Shown here: positions 36,150 to 45,372 of the stretch, piece after piece | Numbering within the stretch: the stretch's first letter is position 1 | Layout: each line of letters opens with the position of its first letter | From: Zobellia nedashkovskayae | GTDB lineage: Bacteria > Bacteroidota > Bacteroidia > Flavobacteriales > Flavobacteriaceae | DNA: 64,000 nucleotides | NCBI RefSeq assembly: GCF_015330125.1 | Contig: NZ_JADDXR010000002.1 | Coordinates: 3,732,685-3,796,684, forward strand | Direction of reading: 5' to 3' | Position numbers and translations under genes: made by a program | Notes under the pieces: model-generated | The model's input: only the letters and a program-made list of their open reading frames with translations | Databases searched by the model: none | Told to the model about the DNA's origin: nothing

Positions 36150-37109
36150 ATGAAAGTACTCGCACCACTTAATATTCCGGATGCAGGAATAAATTTATTG
36201 AAAGAAGAAGGCCTTGAAGTTACTAAATGGACCAAGGATTTACCAATGACAAAAGAAGAGTTTTATGAGGCAACTGCTAAACATGATGCGCTTCTGAGTA
36301 CAAGTAATTATCCTTTAGATGCAGCCTTTTTAAATGCGAATAAGCACCTCAAAATTATATCGCAATATGCCGCAGGCTATGATAATATTGATTTAGCCGA
36401 AGCAAAAAAACTAGGTATACCAATAGCTAATGCACCCAATTCTATGACAGATGCCACTGCCGATGTGGCTTTTATGCTCATGTTGGCCGTATCTAGAAGA
36501 ATGTTATATATGCATAAAACCATAGCGAAAGGAGAATGGCAACATTTTAGACCTCAGGCACATTTAGGCTTTGAACTAAAAAACAAGACCGTTGGTGTTT
36601 TTGGTTTGGGAAGAATAGGATTTGAATTTGCACGAAGGTGCAAAGGAGCTTATGGTATGACGGTTCTTTATTGTAATCGCTCTGTCAATTTAGAAGCAGA
36701 AGAGGAGCTGCAAGCAAAAAAAGTAACTTTTGACGAGTTGTTAGCGCAAAGCGATGTTGTTTCGGTTCACTGCGCGCTTACAGAGGCCACAAAACATAAG
36801 TTTGATGCCGCTGCATTCAAAAAAATGAAATCGTCCGCAATTTTCGTTAATACCTCTAGGGGACAAGTACATCATGAAAAAGACTTGATAACCGCTTTAG
36901 AATATAACGAAATATGGGGGGCAGGTCTGGATGTTACCGACCCAGAACCTATGAAAAGCGATAATCCTTTGCTTTCTATGGAGCGGGTGGCGGTTACTCC
37001 ACATATTGGCTCTGCAACGGTAGAGGCCAGAAATCTAATGTCCGTTTTCGCGGCAGAAAACATAATTGCACTTCATAAGGGAGAACCGTTACCATACCCA
37101 GTTTCTTAA
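36150..37109 (+). CDS. D-2-hydroxyacid dehydrogenase (glyoxylate reductase-like)
   Basis: This 319-aa NAD(P)-dependent enzyme belongs to the glyoxylate/hydroxypyruvate reductase branch. Seen: ISQYAAGYDNIDLAEAKKLGIPIANAP, the loop GVFGLGRIGFEFARR, the catalytic Arg in NTSRGQVHHEKDLI, the Glu in DVTDPEPM and the His in TPHIGSAT. A TTG at 36141 is in frame, but the ATG at 36150 (MKVLAPLN) starts at the usual place. Sequence differs clearly from the reductase at 23.5 kb. It is 33 bases before the envelope operon that follows; whether they are cotranscribed is unclear. Confidence 0.88.
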   Translation: MKVLAPLNIPDAGINLLKEEGLEVTKWTKDLPMTKEEFYEATAKHDALLSTSNYPLDAAFLNANKHLKIISQYAAGYDNIDLAEAKKLGIPIANAPNSMTDATADVAFMLMLAVSRRMLYMHKTIAKGEWQHFRPQAHLGFELKNKTVGVFGLGRIGFEFARRCKGAYGMTVLYCNRSVNLEAEEELQAKKVTFDELLAQSDVVSVHCALTEATKHKFDAAAFKKMKSSAIFVNTSRGQVHHEKDLITALEYNEIWGAGLDVTDPEPMKSDNPLLSMERVAVTPHIGSATVEARNLMSVFAAENIIALHKGEPLPYPVS

Positions 37110-37142
37110 AATTATGTAGCTTTAAAGTAAATCTCTTTCGCT

Positions 37143-37559
37143 ATGTACAAAAAGATAACCTTGTTTTTGTTGCTGTCTTTGCTATGTAATGCGTGTACCG
37201 AAAATGATAAAGATTACGTCTGGAAAACGAAGGAAGTAGATGTAACTGCTTACAATTCTGTGTACTGGCAAACAGACGATGAGCCCGGTGTGGCGGCCTG
37301 GGGAGATACTTTAATACCCGGTATGAAAACCATAGCGGTATCGCAGGATTTATTGCATTTGGGTATAGGACAAGGCACGCAAGTAAAGATAAATGGGCTA
37401 GACGGTATTTATGTGGTAATGGATAAAATGCATAGCAGATGGGAGAATAAAATCGATATTTACATGGGGGTTGATGTGGAGCGAGCTAGAAATTGGGGTA
37501 ATAAAAAATTAAAAATCAAATACCGTGTTAAACGGGAAACCAATACAAAAGATGAATGA
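37143..37559 (+). CDS. 3D-domain lipoprotein (double-psi beta-barrel, MltA/Stp-like)
   Basis: This 138-aa lipoprotein (lipobox near CNAC, C18) is almost wholly a 3D domain, the double-psi beta-barrel found in lytic transglycosylases. Seen: VDVTAYNSVYWQ at the start of the barrel, AWGDTLIPGMKTIAVS, GTQVKINGLDGIYVVMDKM and WENKIDIYMG, where the aspartates that name the domain lie (DKM, KIDIY). A peptidoglycan-cleaving or binding role in the periplasm is inferred. Its stop overlaps the start of the amidase gene (ATGA), the first of two such overlaps in this three-gene run. Confidence 0.82.
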   Translation: MYKKITLFLLLSLLCNACTENDKDYVWKTKEVDVTAYNSVYWQTDDEPGVAAWGDTLIPGMKTIAVSQDLLHLGIGQGTQVKINGLDGIYVVMDKMHSRWENKIDIYMGVDVERARNWGNKKLKIKYRVKRETNTKDE

Positions 37560-38254
37560 TTAAAAAATTTAGAATACTCTTTCCTATTTGCAGTTGCGTC
37601 TTGTTCTTGCATTGTAAACCAACCAAGGAAACAGTACAAATTCCTAAAATTATAGATAAGCCGATTGTTTTTGACGAAAACCGAAAACAATTGACTTTAG
37701 AATACTTGAAAAACAGGTATGGGCTTATACAAGAGACTACAGAAATAGCACCAAAAATAATCGTGCTGCATTGGACGGTTATACCAACATTAGAAGAATC
37801 TTTTGAGGCTTTTAATCCTTCTACTTTACCAAACTGGCGGCCAGAAATAAAGGATGTAAGCGGATTGAATGTATCCTCACAGTTTTTAGTAGACCGTGAT
37901 GGCAGTATTTATCAACTACTGCCAGAAACCATTATGGCAAGACATGTTATTGGCTTAAATCATTGCGCTATTGGAATTGAAAATGTAGGAGGTACTGATG
38001 CATTACCTTTAACGCAGGAGCAGGTTAAATCTAATATCGCTTTGGTAAAATACCTAGCCAACAAATATGCTATTGATTATCTAATTGGGCATTATGAATA
38101 TATTCTCTTTGAAGACCATCCTTTGTGGTTGGAAAAGGACAAAGGCTATCGTACCGTAAAAACAGACCCAGGAGAAGATTTTATGCACAAAGTAAGACAA
38201 GCTACCAAAAACCTTAATTTTGAACCTATACCCAAAAAACCGACTACCCTATGA
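37556..38254 (+). CDS. N-acetylmuramoyl-L-alanine amidase (amidase_2) lipoprotein
   Basis: This 232-aa protein should cut the bond between muramic acid and the stem peptide of peptidoglycan. Seen: an N-terminal hydrophobic segment with a lipobox-like LFLHC (C20), the zinc His in IIVLHWTVIPT, the segment SSQFLVDRDGSIYQLLPE, the region NHCAIGIENVGG and the His in LIGHYEY. These are the family marks. It overlaps the genes on both sides by four bases, so the three products are probably made in fixed ratio and act on the same polymer. Confidence 0.88.
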   Translation: MIKKFRILFPICSCVLFLHCKPTKETVQIPKIIDKPIVFDENRKQLTLEYLKNRYGLIQETTEIAPKIIVLHWTVIPTLEESFEAFNPSTLPNWRPEIKDVSGLNVSSQFLVDRDGSIYQLLPETIMARHVIGLNHCAIGIENVGGTDALPLTQEQVKSNIALVKYLANKYAIDYLIGHYEYILFEDHPLWLEKDKGYRTVKTDPGEDFMHKVRQATKNLNFEPIPKKPTTL

Positions 38255-39717
38255 GAGTACAGATTACCGCTTTGTTTCTTATTGCCAGCTTATTTTGTAG
38301 CGCGCAACAGAAAGATTTGACCACCCTGCTTTACGATACTTATGAAACGTATAAAGAGCCTTCGCTTAACAAGAGACGTATTAAGCATTTTGATTTATAC
38401 CCTTTAATTGAAAAATACCGCAAAAACGATAAATTCAAAGTAAGCCGTGTCGGCACCTCTATTGAGGGGCGCCCATTGTCGCTTATTAGCATTGGACAAG
38501 GAGAAACAGATGTTTTTCTTTGGTCACAGATGCATGGGGATGAGCCTACGGCTACTCAGGCTATTTTTGATATTTTCAATCTTTTTAATAGTCCGGATTT
38601 TAAAGCCGAAAAACAAGAAATACTGGCCAATTGCACGTTGCATTTTTTGCCGATGCTAAATCCGGATGGGGCAGAGGTTTTTAGACGAAGAAATCGTTTG
38701 GGTATTGATATTAATCGTGATGCGTTGCGGTTACAATCTCCCGAAGGGCAAACTTTAAAAAGGGTTCGGGATAGTTTAGATGCAGATTTTGGTTTCAATT
38801 TACATGATCAAAGTACATACTATAATGCAGAAAGAACTGAAAAACCTGCTACTATATCATATTTGGCTCCAGCGTATAACTATGAAAAGGATATTAACGA
38901 AAAGAGGGGCAACGCCATGAAAGTAATTGTCTTTATGAATAATATCATTCAAAAATATGCTCAGGGACAAGTTGGTCGTTACAATGACGACTTTGAGCCA
39001 AGAGCCTTTGGGGATAATATTCAAAAGTGGGGTACAAGCACTATTTTAATTGAGTCCGGTGGATATCTTGGTGATGTAGAAAAGCAAGAAATCAGAAAAC
39101 TGAATTATGTTTCTATTCTGGCCGCCATTTATTCTGTTGCTACAGAAAATTACAAGGAGATTGCCTTAGAGGAATATGAAAAAATACCAGAAAACGACCG
39201 GAAACTTTTCGACCTTAAAATAGAAAACGCAACCTATTCACTTTTAGGAAAAGACTATATTTTGGATATAGGTATGAACCGTTTAGAAGTAGATAAAGAG
39301 GAACATAAAGATTTTTGGTATAGTAGTCGTATTTTAGATCAAGGCGACCTTTCTACCTATTATGGGTATGAAACTTTGGATGCCACAGGATACACGATAA
39401 CACCCGGAAAAGTGTATCCGGACCTTGTATCCTCATTTAGCGCCTTGGCAGCTTTAGATATCAAATCTTTATTGAAATCTGGGTACACCTACGTACGTGT
39501 GGTGAACATTCCTTCGGAAAACTTGGCATCACCTTTTCCAATCCATGTAATTGGAAAGAAATTTGAAGTGCCAGAATTTTTAGTTGAAGTAGGGATTAAT
39601 CCTACCTTTCTTCTCAAAAAAGGAGGCAATATAACGCATGCGGTAATCAACGGTTTTCTTATCGACCTTAATAGCGACAAGAAAACTAATTTTAAAAATG
39701 CAATGATTTATAGGTAG
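38251..39717 (+). CDS. M14-family zinc carboxypeptidase, secreted
   Basis: This 488-aa protein has a signal peptide (MRVQITALFLIASLFCSAQQ) and an M14 carboxypeptidase domain. Seen: the zinc motif HGDE (H95, E98) in WSQMHGDEPTATQ, the substrate-binding IDINRDALRL, the second zinc His H185 in FNLHDQ, and a candidate catalytic Glu in ILIESGGYLG. A C-terminal region of about 150 residues is not assigned. In context after a 3D protein and an amidase, it may trim peptidoglycan stem peptides, as M14 gamma-D-glutamyl-meso-DAP peptidases do; a general peptidase role cannot be excluded. Confidence 0.88.
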   Translation: MRVQITALFLIASLFCSAQQKDLTTLLYDTYETYKEPSLNKRRIKHFDLYPLIEKYRKNDKFKVSRVGTSIEGRPLSLISIGQGETDVFLWSQMHGDEPTATQAIFDIFNLFNSPDFKAEKQEILANCTLHFLPMLNPDGAEVFRRRNRLGIDINRDALRLQSPEGQTLKRVRDSLDADFGFNLHDQSTYYNAERTEKPATISYLAPAYNYEKDINEKRGNAMKVIVFMNNIIQKYAQGQVGRYNDDFEPRAFGDNIQKWGTSTILIESGGYLGDVEKQEIRKLNYVSILAAIYSVATENYKEIALEEYEKIPENDRKLFDLKIENATYSLLGKDYILDIGMNRLEVDKEEHKDFWYSSRILDQGDLSTYYGYETLDATGYTITPGKVYPDLVSSFSALAALDIKSLLKSGYTYVRVVNIPSENLASPFPIHVIGKKFEVPEFLVEVGINPTFLLKKGGNITHAVINGFLIDLNSDKKTNFKNAMIYR

Positions 39718-39731
39718 GAGATTTTCAGCTT

Positions 39732-39926
39732 TTAATAACCGAATCTCATAGCCATTTCAGCCATTTCAGAAGCCTGAAAACCAATTTTAAAGTACATTGT
39801 AATTGCAACTGTAGCTATAATTGCAAATAACGAAAGAGTTAAAGCCTGGTACCATTTAGGCATTCCGTTTAAAGCGGTGTTCTTGATAATAACTGTTAAT
39901 ACATCCATGTGTTCTAATTTTGTCAT
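39732..39926 (-). CDS. small membrane protein (64 aa), unknown
   Basis: Not recognised as a named family. Seen: one hydrophobic segment (about residues 30-50, ALTLSLFAIIATVAITMYF) flanked by polar ends, and a normal codon pattern. The start could also be M7 (MDVLTVIIKN), giving 58 aa. The end lies 14 bases from the end of the convergent carboxypeptidase gene. It could be spurious, but the transmembrane pattern and the compact fit between genes favour a real gene. Confidence 0.5.
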   Translation of the reverse strand: MTKLEHMDVLTVIIKNTALNGMPKWYQALTLSLFAIIATVAITMYFKIGFQASEMAEMAMRFGY

Positions 39927-40050
39927 TTAGCACAGCATTTGTTCTCGGATGTAGGTTTTCATTTTCGAATATGGGGGTTCTCATTTTCTTTAGACAGCGA
40001 AGTAGCCAAAAACCCTACTTAATATTGTTTTAATTCGTTAAACCGCATAA

Positions 40051-40081
40051 AAAAAGGGAGAACGGTATGTTCTCCCTTTTT
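40051..40081 (-). terminator. intrinsic terminator of the OmpA-like gene
   Basis: A 13-bp stem (aaaaagggagaac at 40051-40063 with gttctcccttttt at 40069-40081), a 5-nt loop and T-rich ends. It lies just downstream of the OmpA-family stop at 40119 on the minus strand. Confidence 0.9.
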
Positions 40082-40118
40082 CAATCACCAAGTCTATAAA
40101 CTCAGTATTAAATAGGTC

Positions 40119-40946
40119 TTAAAGAGACTCAGCATCTAAAAGTGCGAAGAACTTATTTAAGTTAGGAATGATAACGATTTTAGTTCGTCTGTTCGTAGCT
40201 CTGTTCTCTCTAGTGTCGTTCTCTACTAATGGCAAGTAGCTACTTCTACCGGCAGCAATCATCTTAGTTGGATCAACATTGTATTTGTTTTGAAGGATGT
40301 CTACAACGCTAGTAGCACGCTTTACACTCAAGTCCCAGTTGTTACGGAACATTTCGGTGCTAATAGTTTTAGAATCTGTGTGGCCTTCTACCATTACTTC
40401 CATGCTTGGCTCAGAGTTGATTACTTGCGCTAATTTCTCAAGAATCTTATTGGCTTTGCTGCTTACACGGTAACTACCGCTGTTGAAAAGAAGTTTGTCA
40501 GATATATTGATCATAACAACAGTCTTATCAATGTTTACATCTACATCATCATCTTCATCAGAGATAGATTTTTTCAATTTGTAAGATATAGCCAAGTTCA
40601 TAGAATCTTGTAAAGTTTCAGCACCTGCCAATTTGGTAGGGTCAACTTTTGCAAGGGTAGCTCTCATTTTTGCTTTAGTATTATTGCTCATTACGGCAAC
40701 ATCATCAACAGAAGTCATTTGGCTATCGTTGATTTCTTTTAAAGAACCGATTTTAGCATTGTACTCAGCAACACGAGCTTCAATCTTAGTCATTTTCCCT
40801 TCAAGCTCTTCCTTTTCAACTTGGGTCTTTGTTAATGCGCTTTGCGTTTCAGATAAGTTGTTCTCAAGAGCAACAAATTTTTTCTTAGAAACACAAGATG
40901 CCATTAGAGTAACGGCAAGCGTACTTAGGATAATAGATTTTTTCAT
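40119..40946 (-). CDS. OmpA-family peptidoglycan-binding lipoprotein
   Basis: This 275-aa lipoprotein (lipobox MASC, C18) has a coiled-coil stretch (about residues 25-75), a linker, and a C-terminal OmpA-like domain (about 145-265). Seen in that domain: MVEGHTDSKTIST, NWDLSVKRATSVVDIL, AAGRSSYLPLVEND and ENRATNRRTKIVI, with the Asp and Arg that hold diaminopimelate in OmpA. It should tie the outer membrane to peptidoglycan. There is no beta-barrel, so it is of the Pal/YiaD type. It stands alone, with terminators on both sides. Confidence 0.92.
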   Translation of the reverse strand: MKKSIILSTLAVTLMASCVSKKKFVALENNLSETQSALTKTQVEKEELEGKMTKIEARVAEYNAKIGSLKEINDSQMTSVDDVAVMSNNTKAKMRATLAKVDPTKLAGAETLQDSMNLAISYKLKKSISDEDDDVDVNIDKTVVMINISDKLLFNSGSYRVSSKANKILEKLAQVINSEPSMEVMVEGHTDSKTISTEMFRNNWDLSVKRATSVVDILQNKYNVDPTKMIAAGRSSYLPLVENDTRENRATNRRTKIVIIPNLNKFFALLDAESL

Positions 40947-41112
40947 TTTTAAATGTTTTGTTATAAAGTATTTTGACTTATTAGTAATACGAAGTTGATG
41001 CGTGATTGGATGTTAAAGGGCCATTAACATTATCGACTAACGGTTTCAAAAATGCGATAAAAAATTATCAATCATTTGATTCATAGTGTTTTGCCTTTAA
41101 AAATAAAGCATA

Positions 41113-41146
41113 AAAAAAGACACCTATTTTAGGTGCCTTTTTTTTA
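41113..41146 (-). terminator. intrinsic terminator of the VWA lipoprotein gene
   Basis: Stem cacct (41121-41125) with aggtg (41131-41135), extended past one mismatch by flanking A/T runs. The T-run for the minus strand comes from the A-run at 41112-41118. It lies 22 bases after the stop of the gene at 41168. Confidence 0.8.
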
Positions 41147-41167
41147 TTTTTTGGGGAGTTTTACTGG

Positions 41168-42253
41168 CTATTCGCAGCCTCCGGTAAATCCGTCAGCATT
41201 AAATTTGGTTTGAACAGCACCTTGTAAGCTTCCTTCTGTAACCTGAATGGCTAAATTATTGTCTCCACTTCTTTTAGGGCTGCAGTACTCAAAAAGGTAA
41301 AAACTACTTGCGCGTTCCGAAACTAAATCAGATATCCTGTTAAAGGTATCCTCTAAATCATCTTTGTTAGCTGCAAATTCGCTAGATGTTTTTCCTAGAG
41401 CTGTTAATACGGCTGTATCAATTTCACCACCCAAACCAATAGTGAAGAAAGAAATATTAGGGTCTGCAGTATCTACTTTTTCCTGAGCGGAATCTTTTGA
41501 ATATCTAGAAGCTTGGTCAGTACCGTCCGTAAAGATAACCACCGAAGCAGCTCCAATTCTTTCATCTTGGGTGCTTTCGTTCAATAATTCCGTAGCTTTA
41601 TCAGTCGCTTTTATCACGGCACCATAAAGGTCTGTTGAAGCATCGCTACTAATATTGGCATCAATAGTTGCAATGGCCTGTGTCAATTCAGATTTTTCTG
41701 AAGTTAACGGGTTAAGTTCATGAAGAACATCTTCGCCATCAAACCAATAAATGGCCATTTTATATGATTCTTGTGTTGTTTCCGGCATAACGGTATTTAC
41801 AAAACTGGTGCTTGCCGTTTTTAATTCTTCCAAGCTAGTCTCTAAAACACTACCGCTTAAATCCAGAATCAATAATGTGTTGCTTGAGAATATCTGTTCA
41901 TTAGGTGATATTCTAGCATTGGATTCTGATGTTGAAATGGTATTGAAGCAATCATCATTTCTTCCTTGCTCGTAGATGGTGAATTGATCCGCGGTCAAAC
42001 CTGATACTGGACTTCCATCACTATTAGAAACTTTAAAGAAAATAGAAACTTTACCCGGATCAGTAGTGTACTGGTCTTGAATAGATAAGACTAAGTCGTT
42101 TTCACCAAGGTCAAGGCAGTTATCAACGGCTTGGCCCTCTCCGAATCCATCACCTGTATTCAAAGCATAATTTACATCATCATCGGCATTCCCGCAGGAA
42201 ACAAATAACGAGATAGATAGAAAAAATAAAACAAGTTTTAAGGAGGAATTCAT
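41168..42253 (-). CDS. von Willebrand factor A domain lipoprotein
   Basis: This 361-aa lipoprotein (MNSSLKLVLFF..., lipobox LFVSC) has a VWA domain from about residue 115. Seen: the MIDAS motif in LLILDLSGSVLE (D-x-S-x-S), the Thr/Asp elements SSDASTDLYGAVI and VVIFTDGTDQASR. An upstream ATG at 42274 adds seven residues and is less likely. An N-terminal beta-rich region (DLGENDLVLSIQDQ...) precedes the VWA part. VWA proteins bind other proteins with a metal ion, so it is an exposed or periplasmic adhesion or assembly factor by inference. No partner genes are adjacent. Confidence 0.85.
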   Translation of the reverse strand: MNSSLKLVLFFLSISLFVSCGNADDDVNYALNTGDGFGEGQAVDNCLDLGENDLVLSIQDQYTTDPGKVSIFFKVSNSDGSPVSGLTADQFTIYEQGRNDDCFNTISTSESNARISPNEQIFSSNTLLILDLSGSVLETSLEELKTASTSFVNTVMPETTQESYKMAIYWFDGEDVLHELNPLTSEKSELTQAIATIDANISSDASTDLYGAVIKATDKATELLNESTQDERIGAASVVIFTDGTDQASRYSKDSAQEKVDTADPNISFFTIGLGGEIDTAVLTALGKTSSEFAANKDDLEDTFNRISDLVSERASSFYLFEYCSPKRSGDNNLAIQVTEGSLQGAVQTKFNADGFTGGCE

Positions 42254-42582
42254 TTTCGTGATTTTTACGTTCAACCATCACAACGTTAATTTTCGATTTA
42301 AAGTATGAAGAAGATAAAAAAAGATGTTAATTATTGTTAAGGCCTTAAAAGAGATGTTTCAATTCATTTTTTTTAAAAAAGGGCGCCCAGAATAATCAAA
42401 TGTTTTAATTCAATGTAATTTCGGAATAAGAACATCTTAAAATCAGTTTTAAAAACAAACTTAAACATACGGCTAAATCTAGCTTTCAAAAGACCAAAGG
42501 AAAAGTTAAAGTCATGATCAAAAGTTAAAATTTTAATACCTTGTAAGTATCTTAATCGAGAAACAAAACTAAAACGATATAT
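42254..42582. other. AT-rich divergent intergenic region
   Basis: About 330 bases between the VWA lipoprotein and the 2Fe-2S subunit gene. It should carry both promoters. TACCTTG at 42537-42543 is close to the -7 box of the rightward operon. An isolated 8-bp palindrome gggcgccc at 42381-42388 stands out against the AT-rich background. No small gene is convincing; a minus-strand frame across this region overlaps the start of the next gene and looks random. Confidence 0.4.
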
Positions 42583-43044
42583 ATGCCAACGTATCAACTT
42601 ACGGTAAACGGAAAAGCCCATACGGTAGAAGCCAGTGAAGAAACTCCATTGCTATGGGTTTTACGAGATCATTTAAATATGGTCGGCACAAAATTTGGTT
42701 GTGGAATAGCACAATGTGGCGCTTGTACGGTTCATGTTGATGGAAACGCAACACGAAGTTGTTCCTTACCCGTAGCATCTGCTGAAGGTATGAGCATCAC
42801 AACGATAGAAGGGCTGTCCGAAGATGGTTCACATCCGGTACAACAAGCTTGGAAAGAGGTAGATGTTCCACAATGTGGGTATTGCCAAGCGGGTCAGATG
42901 ATGACCGCTTCCGCTTTTTTAGCGAAAAATCCGAGCCCAACAGAAGAAGAGATCAAAGACGCAATGAACGGTAACATTTGTAGATGTTCCGCTTATAATC
43001 GCATTAAGAAAGCGGTAGGCGTAGCTGCTGAAAAAATGGCCTAA
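42583..43044 (+). CDS. [2Fe-2S] subunit of a molybdenum hydroxylase (IorA-like)
   Basis: This 153-aa protein carries two [2Fe-2S] clusters that pass electrons from the molybdenum site to an acceptor. Seen: the plant-ferredoxin-like cluster with cysteines in FGCGIAQCGACTVHVDG plus a later Cys (TRSCSL), and the helical-domain cluster in CGYCQAGQMM and NGNICRCSAYNRI. The length is as for isoquinoline 1-oxidoreductase alpha subunits. It has no signal peptide, so export would need to ride with the Tat-signal-bearing partner encoded 57 bases downstream. Confidence 0.93.
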   Translation: MPTYQLTVNGKAHTVEASEETPLLWVLRDHLNMVGTKFGCGIAQCGACTVHVDGNATRSCSLPVASAEGMSITTIEGLSEDGSHPVQQAWKEVDVPQCGYCQAGQMMTASAFLAKNPSPTEEEIKDAMNGNICRCSAYNRIKKAVGVAAEKMA

Positions 43045-43101
43045 AAAATACTGTTACGCTTTTGAAAAAACCAAAAGCCGAAATTCTATAATATACTGTT
43101 C

Positions 43102-45330
43102 ATGTCAAAATCATCCATACAATTTAGTAGAAGAAATTTTTTACGAACGTCATCTCTTGCGAGCGGAGGTCTTTTAATAGGTTTCAACCTTTTTACAGCA
43201 TGTAAATCTGATGTAAAACCGCCGGTAGATTTAGCCGATTTGAATTACAACGATTTTAATGCTTTTATAAAAATAGCCAAAAATGGTGCGGTGACTATTT
43301 TTTCGCCCAATCCGGAAATCGGTCAAGGTGTAAAAACATCAATGCCCATGATTATTGCCGAAGAATTAGATGTTTCTTGGGATAATGTATACGTGCAGCA
43401 AGGGGTTCTTGACACTAAAAACTATACAAGACAAATTGCGGGTGGTAGCCAGTCCATCCGTTTTGGTTGGGATGCGCTACGACAAACAGGAGCTACGGCA
43501 AAACAAATGTTAGTGAATGCAGCTGCGGCACGATGGAGTGTAGATGCTTCTGAGCTTACGGTAAGTGAAGGTGTAATTACCAATAAAGCGGGAGAAACCT
43601 TGGGTTATGGTGATGTTGTAGATGATGCGGCCGTTTTAGAGGTTCCTGAAAATGCCGTTCTAAAAGAACCAAAGGACTATAAAATTATAGGTACCGACAG
43701 ACGTAATGTAGATATTGATAAAATTGTTACTGGTCAACCCTTGTTTGGGATTGATTACAAGGAAGAAGGTATGTTATATGCCTCAGTCCTTAGACCGCCG
43801 GCATTTGGACAAGAATTGGTTTCTTTTGATGCTACAGAGGCTAAAACATTACCCGGTGTAGTTGATGTGATTCAAATTGGCGATATGGCAAAAGCCTTAT
43901 TGGATAAAGAAGAAGTGAATTGGACTGCACAACTAAGCGGTAGCGGAAAGGTTGTTGTTTTGGCAAAAACAACCTGGGACGCTTTTAAAGGCAAAAAAGC
44001 CATTAAAGCTGTTTGGTCAGATGCTACACCTTTAGAAAGCACTGAATTTCATGATGAAAAATTAAACGGTCTTTTAGACGGTAAAGATTTTGTTACCATG
44101 AGAAAAGATGGTGATGTTGTAAAAGCATTCGCTGCGGCAGATAAGGTTTTGGAACGTACCTATGAGTCGCCGTTCTTGCCTCATAACTGTATGGAGCCTA
44201 TGAACTTCTTTGCCAATGTAACCGATGAAAAAATACATTTGGTAGGACCTGTGCAAACTCCTGAAGATGCGGCGAACACCGTTGCAGAACTTTTGGGCAG
44301 GGATATTGAGGATATTCATTTAGAGATGACCCGTATGGGCGGAGGTTTTGGTAGAAGACTCTATGGGGATTTTGTCTATGAAGCAGCAGAAATAAGTGCT
44401 ACAATCAAAAAGCCAATTAAAATGGTTTCTTCTCGGGAAGATGATATGTCTACCGGCGTGTACAGACCAGCAATTAAATATAGAATCAAAGCTTCTTTTA
44501 AAAATGGGCAACTTAGTGGTTACCATTTAAAAGAAGCTGCTATTAACGGAAATATGTATGGATTAATCCCTAACTTCTTCCCGGCCGGTACAGTAGAGAA
44601 TTATCAGGTAGATGTCGCTAATTACAAGAGTAATATTACTACTGGAGCCTGGCGCGCACCATTCACCAACTTTTTGGCCTATGCAGAGCAGAGTTTCTTT
44701 GATGAACTTGCGGAGGAAATGGAGGTCGATAAAATTAAGATGCGTTTAGACCTTTTAGAAAAAGTAAAAGGAACGGATGATGAGCGAATTCAATATTCGG
44801 CAGAACGTATGCAAAACGTAATTAAAATGGCCGTTGATAAATCTGGTTGGGGCAATCAACCTAAAGGAACTTATCAAGGATTTGTGGCCTATTATTGTCA
44901 TAACACGCACGTTGCCGAAGTTGCCGATGTACAGATTGAAAAAGGTCTGCCAGTGGTCAAAAAAGTAACTTGTATTGTAGATTGTGGAATTGTAGTAAAC
45001 CCATTAGGAGCATTAAACCAGATTGAAGGGGGTATTGTAGACGGAATAGGCCATAGTATGTATGGTAGTTTTGGTTTTGAAAATGGAGTGCCTACAGCCA
45101 ATAATTATGATACATATCGTTTAGGCCGTATGAAAGACGCAGCGGTTGTGGAAACACATTTAGTTCAAAATGAACTTTCGCCAACAGGATTAGGAGAGCC
45201 AACATTACCGCCTGCAGGAGGGGCGGTAGCCAATGCACTTAAGGCAGCAACAGGTAAAAGAGCGTACAAACAACCTTTTATAGAACAAGCAGAGTTGTGG
45301 AAGGTAAAAGAAGAGGATATTTTGGGCTAG
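43102..45330 (+). CDS. molybdopterin-binding subunit of a molybdenum hydroxylase (IorB-like, Tat-exported)
   Basis: This 742-aa catalytic subunit of a xanthine-dehydrogenase-family enzyme hydroxylates an aldehyde or N-heterocycle using water. Seen: a twin-arginine signal (SRRNFLR at residues 9-15) followed by a lipobox-like LFTAC (C34), then the molybdopterin segments GGGFGRRLYGDFVYEAA, TGAWRAPFTNF and CGIVVNPLGALNQIEGG, and a C-terminal GLGEPTLPPAGGA with the catalytic Glu. The signal places the folded enzyme outside the cytoplasm, probably lipid-anchored. The substrate is unknown; there is no FAD subunit, which fits the two-subunit IorAB type that uses another electron acceptor. Confidence 0.92.
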   Translation: MSKSSIQFSRRNFLRTSSLASGGLLIGFNLFTACKSDVKPPVDLADLNYNDFNAFIKIAKNGAVTIFSPNPEIGQGVKTSMPMIIAEELDVSWDNVYVQQGVLDTKNYTRQIAGGSQSIRFGWDALRQTGATAKQMLVNAAAARWSVDASELTVSEGVITNKAGETLGYGDVVDDAAVLEVPENAVLKEPKDYKIIGTDRRNVDIDKIVTGQPLFGIDYKEEGMLYASVLRPPAFGQELVSFDATEAKTLPGVVDVIQIGDMAKALLDKEEVNWTAQLSGSGKVVVLAKTTWDAFKGKKAIKAVWSDATPLESTEFHDEKLNGLLDGKDFVTMRKDGDVVKAFAAADKVLERTYESPFLPHNCMEPMNFFANVTDEKIHLVGPVQTPEDAANTVAELLGRDIEDIHLEMTRMGGGFGRRLYGDFVYEAAEISATIKKPIKMVSSREDDMSTGVYRPAIKYRIKASFKNGQLSGYHLKEAAINGNMYGLIPNFFPAGTVENYQVDVANYKSNITTGAWRAPFTNFLAYAEQSFFDELAEEMEVDKIKMRLDLLEKVKGTDDERIQYSAERMQNVIKMAVDKSGWGNQPKGTYQGFVAYYCHNTHVAEVADVQIEKGLPVVKKVTCIVDCGIVVNPLGALNQIEGGIVDGIGHSMYGSFGFENGVPTANNYDTYRLGRMKDAAVVETHLVQNELSPTGLGEPTLPPAGGAVANALKAATGKRAYKQPFIEQAELWKVKEEDILG

Positions 45331-45372
45331 TGAATTCGGTTCCAATCAATATACTTTCTTTATTCGATTACG

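Noticed and set aside
42381-42388. gggcgccc palindrome as a regulatory site
   Set aside because: Only 8 bp, isolated and without a regulator gene nearby; could be chance.
42373-42621. An 82-aa minus-strand reading frame between the VWA and 2Fe-2S genes
   Set aside because: It overlaps the start of the well-supported 2Fe-2S gene, has random-looking composition rich in F, R and L, and no family match.
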